From the NCBI GenBank assembly GCA_905181945.1, contig CAJIZZ010000029.1, forward strand, positions 1-43,682: a stretch of 43,682 nucleotides of DNA. Direction: 5' to 3'. The stretch is from an uncultured Porticoccus sp. Lineage in GTDB: Bacteria > Pseudomonadota > Gammaproteobacteria > Pseudomonadales > Porticoccaceae. Positions 37,746 to 43,682 of this stretch are shown piece by piece; position 1 is the stretch's first letter, and every line of letters starts with the position of its first letter. Below the pieces are notes generated by a model. That model searched no databases. It saw nothing but the letters and a program-made list of their open reading frames with translations, and had not been told where the DNA came from. The position numbers were made by a program, and so were the translations under genes.

Positions 37746-39038
37746 TTGAACGACGCTCCCATAGGGTTGCTATTTTCTATTCTCGGCGGCCTGTTAATAC
37801 TATCAGCATTTTTTTCTAGCTCAGAAACCGCGATGATGTCTCTCAACCGGTATCGGTTGGATCATCTCAAAAAAAATCATCGTGGAGCCCGGAAAGCCCA
37901 CAAACTCTTAATGCGCCCAGATAGGTTGATTGGGATCATTTTAATCGGTAACAATCTTACCCATATCCTTTGCTCAGCAATTGCAACGGTCATAGCGATT
38001 CGACTCTATGGCGATGCTGGTATATTTTTCGGCACACTACTGTTGACATTGGTAGTGCTCATATTTGCCGAAGTCACCCCAAAAACGGTGGCAGCGCTAC
38101 ATCCAGAAGGTATCGCTTTTTTCTCTAGCCACATACTTAGACCACTCCTAATAGTATTTTATCCTTTTGTATGGCTGGTAAATCAACTTTCGAATGGACT
38201 ATTAAGGATTTTTGGAATTAATCCAGACAAAAGTCGAGATGATAGCCTAAGCAAAGATGAACTTCGGACTGTGGTGGGGATATCAAGCGAAAAAACACCA
38301 GAGCATGAAAATATGCTCATTAATATCTTGGACCTGGAGGAGATAACCGTCAATGACATCATGGTGCCTCGTAATGAAATTGTGGGACTAAATCTAGATG
38401 ATGATACGGGAATTCTTTTAGATATCATCATCAATTGTGGTTATACGCGTGTGCCAATTTATAGAGGAGATATCAATCATATTGAGGGTTTTCTTCATAT
38501 GAAAAACGTTTCTAGATTACTGCGTGCTGGAGGCGAAGGATTTACTCAAAAAGCCCTTAAGCGGTTTGCCCGTGAACCCTATTTCGTTCCAAAAAATACC
38601 CCCCTGAACAAGCAGTTGCTGAACTTCAGGCTTGATCGACGACGAATCGGCCTGGTGGTAGACGAATATGGTGAAATTGAGGGTCTTGTGACGCTAGAAG
38701 ACATCCTGGAAGAGATTGTGGGAAACTTTACCACCAATAAGGCCGAAGATGAAAAATTGGGTATAGTTAAACTCAAGCACAACATCTTTGAAATCGACGG
38801 ATCAGAAACCATTAGGGATATAAATAAAAGAGCCAACTGGGATCTGCCTACAGGTGGTCCAAAAACTTTGAGTGGCGTGGTTTTAGAGCATCTTGAAAAC
38901 ATTCCGGATGGCAACGTTTCTTTGGAGCTTGAGAGCTATCGTATCGAAACAATAGAGTTAAGCGACAAGAGTGTGTCCAAGCTCCAGGTTAAGAAGCTAT
39001 TAATAAAAAATAAGCACGAAACAGACAATGAAAGCTAG
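37746..39038 (+). CDS. CNNM/CBS-domain membrane protein (CorB/YfjD type)
   Basis: This 430-residue protein has an N-terminal CNNM membrane domain of four helices (ILSAFFSSSETAMMSLNRYR, IILIGNNLTH, LIFAEVTPKTVAA), then two CBS domains (VNDIMVPRNEIVGL to about residue 330, including GEIEGLVTLEDILEEIVG), and a C-terminal CorC_HlyC domain (LPTGGPKTLSGVVLEHLENI). Relatives take part in magnesium or cobalt transport and stress resistance; the substrate here is unproven. The start appears to be TTG 37746 (MNDAPIGLLF), with AAAGG somewhat far upstream. Confidence 0.9.
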   Translation: MNDAPIGLLFSILGGLLILSAFFSSSETAMMSLNRYRLDHLKKNHRGARKAHKLLMRPDRLIGIILIGNNLTHILCSAIATVIAIRLYGDAGIFFGTLLLTLVVLIFAEVTPKTVAALHPEGIAFFSSHILRPLLIVFYPFVWLVNQLSNGLLRIFGINPDKSRDDSLSKDELRTVVGISSEKTPEHENMLINILDLEEITVNDIMVPRNEIVGLNLDDDTGILLDIIINCGYTRVPIYRGDINHIEGFLHMKNVSRLLRAGGEGFTQKALKRFAREPYFVPKNTPLNKQLLNFRLDRRRIGLVVDEYGEIEGLVTLEDILEEIVGNFTTNKAEDEKLGIVKLKHNIFEIDGSETIRDINKRANWDLPTGGPKTLSGVVLEHLENIPDGNVSLELESYRIETIELSDKSVSKLQVKKLLIKNKHETDNES

Positions 39039-39051
39039 GGCTATCTGTCGC

Positions 39052-39234
39052 TCAAGCAAAGGGATTATTTTTTTGAGAACGCTGAAAAGCGTTTTCTATT
39101 ACCTTAAGACGATCTCGGTCCTCCATTAACATCCATTCTCTAATTTCTCGTGATGTACGATAGCAGCCCACACAAATATCTTCTTCGCTCATAGCGCAGA
39201 CTGAGACACAAGGCGACGGAACAATGTTAGCCAT
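39052..39234 (-). CDS. DUF1289 small cysteine-rich protein
   Basis: This 60-residue protein has the family pattern SPCVSVCAMSEEDICVGCYR with Cys at 9, 13, 21 and 24, then TSREIREWMLM. The four Cys suggest a bound metal or Fe-S cluster, but this has not been shown from the sequence. The family (DUF1289, PF06945) is widespread in proteobacteria with no agreed function. It converges on the CorB-like gene with a 13-bp gap. Confidence 0.9.
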   Translation of the reverse strand: MANIVPSPCVSVCAMSEEDICVGCYRTSREIREWMLMEDRDRLKVIENAFQRSQKNNPFA

Positions 39235-39414
39235 TTTGAAACCAATAAATAAATAAATGAAGAGACTGTTTTCATGGAATTATTGAATAAATTTTCGTTT
39301 GTTGCAACTCTTGAAATTTAGACACATTGAGCACGATATTTTTCCATGACACTTATATATAATAGAATCATATTAACAATTATTTCCATACAACCCATAT
39401 AACAAGACAATCTT

Positions 39415-39957
39415 ATGAAATTTTGTAGTGAGTGTGGTCATGCCACAAGTCTGGAGACCCCCATTGGAGATAACCGAAAGCGTGACGTATGCATTAACTG
39501 TGATGCCATTCATTACCAAAATCCAAAAATTATAACTGGTTGCATTCCAGTCTTCGAGGACCGAGTTTTGTTGTGTCGCAGAGCTATTGAGCCGCGCCTA
39601 GGTTTTTGGACTCTACCAGCTGGATTTATGGAAAATAATGAGACTTGCCTAGAAGCGGCACTTCGAGAGTGCGCAGAAGAAGCGAACGCCCATATAGATA
39701 ATCCGGTTTTTTGTGGCTTATTCGACCTCCCTCATATCAATCAAGTCTACCTATTTTATCGAGGCTATATTAGTAACGGGTCGTTTAGCCCCGGCATTGA
39801 ATCCCTTGAAGTTAGTTTATTCAAAGAGCATGAGATTCCATGGCAAGATCTAGCTTTTCCTGTCATTGAGCTCATGCTTAAACATCATTTCGAAGATATG
39901 AAGATCAGCCATGCGGGAATACAAACAGGTACAATAAATAGCTCTTGGAAAAGCTAG
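39415..39957 (+). CDS. Nudix hydrolase with N-terminal zinc ribbon
   Basis: This 180-residue protein has a zinc ribbon (C4, C7, C26, C29) and a Nudix domain. The Nudix box runs from G70 (GFMENNETCLEAALRECAEE): Gx5E and the RE/EE core are intact, while the usual final Gly is Asn (N91), as in the ADP-ribose/NADH-like branch. Nudix enzymes cleave nucleoside diphosphates linked to another group; the exact substrate is unknown. It stands alone between the DUF1289 gene and the feo genes. Confidence 0.88.
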   Translation: MKFCSECGHATSLETPIGDNRKRDVCINCDAIHYQNPKIITGCIPVFEDRVLLCRRAIEPRLGFWTLPAGFMENNETCLEAALRECAEEANAHIDNPVFCGLFDLPHINQVYLFYRGYISNGSFSPGIESLEVSLFKEHEIPWQDLAFPVIELMLKHHFEDMKISHAGIQTGTINSSWKS

Positions 39958-40025
39958 CGCACCCAGCCACTATAATTACCAAAAAAGATCGGATTACCTC
40001 TATTTTTATTGCTTATAGCTTATAT

Positions 40026-40053
40026 TTGATTGATAATCATTATCATCTACACT
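40026..40053 (+). promoter_or_regulatory. Fur box in the feoAB promoter
   Basis: The palindrome GATAATCATTATC (40032-40044) matches the core of the Fur consensus, and the 19-mer 40026-40044 fits 15 of 19 positions. It overlaps a likely promoter, TTGATT (40026-40031) and TACACT (40048-40053), with a 16-nt spacer. This implies repression of feoAB by iron-loaded Fur; repression is inferred. Confidence 0.85.
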
Positions 40054-40077
40054 TTAAAAAAGTATTTTAGCTATCAA

Positions 40078-40311
40078 ATGAACATATCCTTTAATCAGCT
40101 TGCAGTTGGCGATAATGCTCGAGTTAGCAATCTTGTCAACGTAACTCCATCCTATAGGAACAGACTCATGAGTCTTGGTTTAACACCAGGAACTCTCTTT
40201 GTCGTTCAGCATAGAGCGCCCCTTGGAGATCCCATAGCAATAATGGTAAGAGGTTTTCGTCTAAGCATTAGAAGCCAAGAAGCAGAAGGCTTAATGGTAG
40301 TAAAGTTATGA
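40078..40311 (+). CDS. feoA: Ferrous iron transport protein FeoA
   Basis: FeoA is the small SH3-like cytoplasmic partner of FeoB. The start is ATG 40078 (MNISFNQLAVGDNARVSNLV), giving 77 residues; upstream codons read through the promoter and are not family-like. Conserved features are RNRLMSLGLTPGTLFVV and the ending SIRSQEAEGLMVV. The stop overlaps the feoB start by 4 nt (ATGA), so the two are translationally coupled. No feoC is seen. Expression is probably iron-controlled through the Fur box 34 bp upstream. Confidence 0.94.
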   Translation: MNISFNQLAVGDNARVSNLVNVTPSYRNRLMSLGLTPGTLFVVQHRAPLGDPIAIMVRGFRLSIRSQEAEGLMVVKL

Positions 40312-42638
40312 ATCATGACTTTACTATAGCCCTTGTAGGGAATCCAAATTGCGGAAAAACGACTCTCTTTAATGCACTTACAGGCTCCAATCAAAAAGTA
40401 GGAAACTGGCCTGGCGTTACCGTAGAGCAAAAAGTTGGGCATTTTAAGCATGCAAGCGCTAATTTTAAGCTGGTTGATCTTCCTGGAACATATTCGCTAC
40501 ATATTTCATGTGAGGCTGACTCTATAGATCAGCAACTTGCACAACACTTTATATTGGAAGGTAGTGCTGACCTAATAATTAATATAATTGATGCTTCTAG
40601 TCTTGAGCGAGGTCTCTATTTAACCACACAGTTAATGGAGGCTGGCACACCTCTGGTTATCGCATTAAATATGATAGATGTAGCCGATCAAAATGGTGTG
40701 CATATAGACCCCTATGACCTGTCAGAAAAAATTGGTTTTCCCGTAGTACCTATGATCGCTAGTCGAAGCGAAGGCACGGGCACATTAGTAGATGTAGCCA
40801 GCAACCATCTTTATAAGAATAACCATAAGTCTCAACCTGTTATTGTTTCTAAGCCGCTTGAAGATACAGCAAATAAAATTCTTTCTTTGATGAACCAATA
40901 TTCGCCAGGGTCAAGTAGACTTAAAGTCACTGCTGTTATGGAGCAAGATGATTCAGTATTGAGCGGCTTCCCAAAAGATCTGCAAGAGGAAGTAAAGGCA
41001 GAGGTGAACTTGCTTGAGTCAAAACTCACAATCAGTGTATCGGATACCTTAATTACAGATCGCTATAAATGGATCGAAGAAATTACTGCAGATTCAGTCC
41101 ATCATGAAACCAAAATAAAAAAAACCTTCTCTGATTATCTTGATGCAATACTGCTTAACCGTTTTTTTGCATTCCCTATATTTCTGGGAATAATGTATTT
41201 AATGTTTATGGTGGCCATCAATTTTGGCGGGGCTTTCATTGATGTTTTTGATATGACTGCCGGAGCAATATTTGTTGAAGCTCCAAGACAAATGCTCACA
41301 GCTGCAAATTTCCCACTATGGCTGGTAACATTTATATCAGATGGGGCAGGCGGAGGGATTCAACTAGTTGCCAGCTTTATACCAGTTATAGGAACTTTGT
41401 TCCTCTTTCAGACATTCTTGGAAGACTCTGGTTACATGGCCCGTGCGGCGTTTATTCTTGATCGATTGATGAGAAGTCTTGGACTGCCTGGAAAATCTTT
41501 TGTCCCACTAGTGATAGGTTTTGGATGCAACGTTCCGTCAGTAATGGGAAGCCGGACCTTGGACAGCAATCAAGATCGTCTAATTACAACCTTAATGGCG
41601 CCGTTCATGTCTTGCGGTGCAAGGCTAACTGTATACATTCTCTTTGCTACAGCTTTTTTTGCTGAAAATGGGCACAACGTGGTTTTTGGTTTATACCTCA
41701 TCGGGATTATACTTGCTCTACTAACAGGATTACTGGTTCGTCAAAAAATTCTAAGTCGGGATATATCCCCATTCATTATGGAGCTACCCAACTATCATAT
41801 CCCAACTCTCAGGGGTCTCTTCACTCATACCTGGCATCGACTGCACGGATTCATAGTTCGAGCAGGAAAAGCTATTGTTTTGGTTGTCATTGTCTTAAAT
41901 TTCGTAAATTCTATCAGTCTAGACGGAACTTTCAATAATGAAAATACTAGCAAATCACTACTTTCAGTAATCGGTAAAACCATCACACCTGTGTTTTCTC
42001 CCCTTGGCATCAAAGAAGAGAATTGGCCTGCCACTGTGGGACTTTTTAGTGGGATTTTTGCAAAAGAAGTGGTTGTTGGCACCCTGGATGCACTTTACTC
42101 AAATATGGCTAAAGATAAAAACAATACACCAAAAGAAGCGCCTATGGCCATAGGCGATAGAATTTCAGAAGCCTTTGCTACCATTCCAGAGAATTTAGCT
42201 AAAGTGAACTCAATGTGGAAAGACCCGTTTGGGCTAAGCATGGGCAATCTGGAAGATGAACAAAGTTCTGCAAAAGATCAAAACATAGAAGTTTCCACCA
42301 TTACTCTTATGCAGGAATTATTTGATGGCCCGGTAGCTGCTTTCAGTTATATCCTTTTTATTCTTCTTTATATGCCCTGTGTTGCAACTTTAGGTGCGAT
42401 TTACAAAGAAGCAGGAAAAGCATGGGCAATTTTTTCGGCCACATGGAACACTCTGCTTGCGTACGGAGTGTCTGTTATTGTCTATCAGGTGGGTACTTTT
42501 GCTGCGCATCCGCAACAATCAATGCTATGGACCGCTAGCATGGCGTTAATGCTATTTTGCAGCTATCTATTGCTTATAGCATACGGAAAAACAACAGCCA
42601 AAAATGAAAACTTAATACCGATTGTTAATTTACACTGA
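40308..42638 (+). CDS. feoB: Ferrous iron transporter FeoB
   Basis: FeoB is the inner-membrane Fe(II) transporter with a cytosolic G domain. The 776-residue protein shows GNPNCGKTTLFN (G1), VGNWPGVTVE (G2), DLPGTYSL (G3) and NMID (G4), then a helical spacer region, and a membrane part with two Gate domains (GFGCNVPSVMGSRTL, FAKEVVVGTLDALY). The start overlaps feoA. The C-terminus ends in a membrane helix without an obvious extra cysteine-rich tail. It converges on purA. Confidence 0.96.
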   Translation: MNHDFTIALVGNPNCGKTTLFNALTGSNQKVGNWPGVTVEQKVGHFKHASANFKLVDLPGTYSLHISCEADSIDQQLAQHFILEGSADLIINIIDASSLERGLYLTTQLMEAGTPLVIALNMIDVADQNGVHIDPYDLSEKIGFPVVPMIASRSEGTGTLVDVASNHLYKNNHKSQPVIVSKPLEDTANKILSLMNQYSPGSSRLKVTAVMEQDDSVLSGFPKDLQEEVKAEVNLLESKLTISVSDTLITDRYKWIEEITADSVHHETKIKKTFSDYLDAILLNRFFAFPIFLGIMYLMFMVAINFGGAFIDVFDMTAGAIFVEAPRQMLTAANFPLWLVTFISDGAGGGIQLVASFIPVIGTLFLFQTFLEDSGYMARAAFILDRLMRSLGLPGKSFVPLVIGFGCNVPSVMGSRTLDSNQDRLITTLMAPFMSCGARLTVYILFATAFFAENGHNVVFGLYLIGIILALLTGLLVRQKILSRDISPFIMELPNYHIPTLRGLFTHTWHRLHGFIVRAGKAIVLVVIVLNFVNSISLDGTFNNENTSKSLLSVIGKTITPVFSPLGIKEENWPATVGLFSGIFAKEVVVGTLDALYSNMAKDKNNTPKEAPMAIGDRISEAFATIPENLAKVNSMWKDPFGLSMGNLEDEQSSAKDQNIEVSTITLMQELFDGPVAAFSYILFILLYMPCVATLGAIYKEAGKAWAIFSATWNTLLAYGVSVIVYQVGTFAAHPQQSMLWTASMALMLFCSYLLLIAYGKTTAKNENLIPIVNLH

Positions 42639-42665
42639 AAACTATACGTCATGCTGCAAAAAGTA

Positions 42666-43682
42666 TTACTCAAATGGATGACGAACTACAATAGTCTCTA
42701 CTCTGTCAGGCCCAGTAGAAACAATATCTACAGGGGTATCCAGCAAGTCTTCAATGCGCCTAATATAACTTCTAGCATTAACAGGAAGCTCACTTAACGA
42801 CTTAGCTGCTACCGTAGACTCGACCCAACCAGGCATTTCCTCATATACAGGGATTAGGTCTTCATAGTCATCAGCGTGACAAGGAATTCCTGTTTTTTTA
42901 CCCTCAGTGTCTTGATATGAAACACAGATCTTAATGACTTTAAGTCCATCCAACACATCCAATTTCGTCAAACAAATTCCAGACACTGAGTTGATGCGAA
43001 TAGCTTGCTGAAGAGCTGCAGCATCGAACCAGCCACAGCGGCGCTCTCTTCCTGTAGTAGCACCAAGTTCATGGCCTTTGATACTAAGATGTTTCCCTAT
43101 ATCGCAAAATAATTCTGTCGGAAAAGGTCCAGAGCCAACCCTTGTAGTGTAAGCCTTAGTGATACCCAAAACATAGTCTAGGTATAATGGTCCAAATCCA
43201 CTCCCTGTTGCTGTAGAACCAGCAGTAGTGTTGGAAGAGGTTACAAAGGGGTACGTACCGTGGTCAATATCTAATAGTGACCCTTGTGCGCCTTCAAACA
43301 TTATATTGTCGCCACGCTTTCTAGCTAAATGCAGGATATTAGTGACATCGTCAACCATAGGTTGTAGTTCATCCGCCCAAATTAAAGCTTTAGAGAGAGT
43401 ATCTTTATAGCTCACAGCCTCTGCTCCATAAAAAGAGGTAAGCATAAAATTATGGTAGTCCATCAACTCTTTTAGCTTTAATGCAAACTTGTCTCGATTA
43501 AATATATCGCCTAAACGAAGACCTCGACGAGCCACCTTGTCTTCATAAGCAGGGCCAATACCTCTACCAGTAGTACCTATCTTGGCTTCACCTCTAGCTT
43601 TCTCGCGCGCTTGGTCAAGAGCAATATGTACCGGCAATATTAATGGGCAGGAGGAAGAAATGCGTAATCTTTTTCTTACTGG
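42666..43682 (-). CDS. purA: Adenylosuccinate synthetase (N-terminal part outside window)
   Basis: PurA joins IMP and aspartate with GTP in AMP synthesis. The window contains the C-terminal 338 residues: the frame is open to the right edge, and the residues before MPVHIALD ([16 protein letters not shown]) match the family, so the gene is cut, not short. Visible motifs are [56 protein letters not shown] and the ending [14 protein letters not shown]. It converges on feoB with a 27-bp gap. Confidence 0.96.
   Translation of the reverse strand, partial: PVRKRLRISSSCPLILPVHIALDQAREKARGEAKIGTTGRGIGPAYEDKVARRGLRLGDIFNRDKFALKLKELMDYHNFMLTSFYGAEAVSYKDTLSKALIWADELQPMVDDVTNILHLARKRGDNIMFEGAQGSLLDIDHGTYPFVTSSNTTAGSTATGSGFGPLYLDYVLGITKAYTTRVGSGPFPTELFCDIGKHLSIKGHELGATTGRERRCGWFDAAALQQAIRINSVSGICLTKLDVLDGLKVIKICVSYQDTEGKKTGIPCHADDYEDLIPVYEEMPGWVESTVAAKSLSELPVNARSYIRRIEDLLDTPVDIVSTGPDRVETIVVRHPFE

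Overview
The window is a dense, AT-leaning stretch of a gammaproteobacterial chromosome. Two conserved gene orders point there. The first is queA-tgt-secD-secF. The second, read on the minus strand, is ffh, rpsP-rimM-trmD-rplS, xerD-dsbC, hom-thrC, recJ and prfB-lysS, an order I know from Pseudomonas-like genomes. Together with lptF/lptG-pepA-holC-valS, a Uup ABC-F protein, a PHA-granule-type protein and a Fur-boxed feoAB pair, this suggests a free-living, probably aquatic relative of the Pseudomonadales/Cellvibrionales. Species cannot be set from the sequence alone.

Layout. 1-2.8 kb: a repeat-tailed hypothetical protein, aspS and a HIT protein (minus). 2.9-4.6 kb: proS (plus). 4.65-9.85 kb: secF, secD, tgt and queA (minus); yajC, normally between tgt and secD, is absent. 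10.0-12.2 kb: tRNA-Leu(CAA), then a gene-poor patch with a frameshifted ORF remnant and three small genes (exported protein, PHA-system protein, RDD membrane protein). 12.3-14.6 kb: lptG and lptF (minus). 14.75-19.6 kb: pepA, holC and valS (plus). 19.6-22.3 kb: lysS and prfB (minus), the latter with its programmed +1 frameshift. 22.5-24.4 kb: uup (plus). 24.5-32.7 kb, all minus: recJ, an unknown 88-residue ORF, a HopJ-family gene, rlmJ, thrC, hom, a possible 49-codon ORF, dsbC and xerD. 32.8-36.5 kb: rplS, trmD, rimM, rpsP and ffh (minus), ending in a clear intrinsic terminator. 36.8-39.0 kb: ypjD-like and corB-like genes (plus). 39.05-43.7 kb: a DUF1289 protein, a Nudix hydrolase, Fur-box-feoA-feoB, and the 3' part of purA, cut by the window edge.

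Most of the window is translation and envelope housekeeping: four aminoacyl-tRNA synthetases (Asp, Pro, Val, Lys), tRNA and rRNA modification (queA, tgt, trmD, rlmJ), RF2, two ribosomal proteins with a maturation factor, SRP and SecDF for export, LptFG for LPS transport, and DsbC for periplasmic disulfides. I see no CRISPR array, insertion sequence, prophage or defence island. No new multi-gene system is evident. The points most worth a second look are local: perfect 15-bp repeats coding VAEEV, a strong inverted repeat in the aspS leader, an N-terminally extended LptG, a diverged ProRS editing domain, a candidate small ORF between dsbC and hom, a frameshifted ORF at an A7 tract, missing yajC, and seven housekeeping genes that appear to start with TTG.
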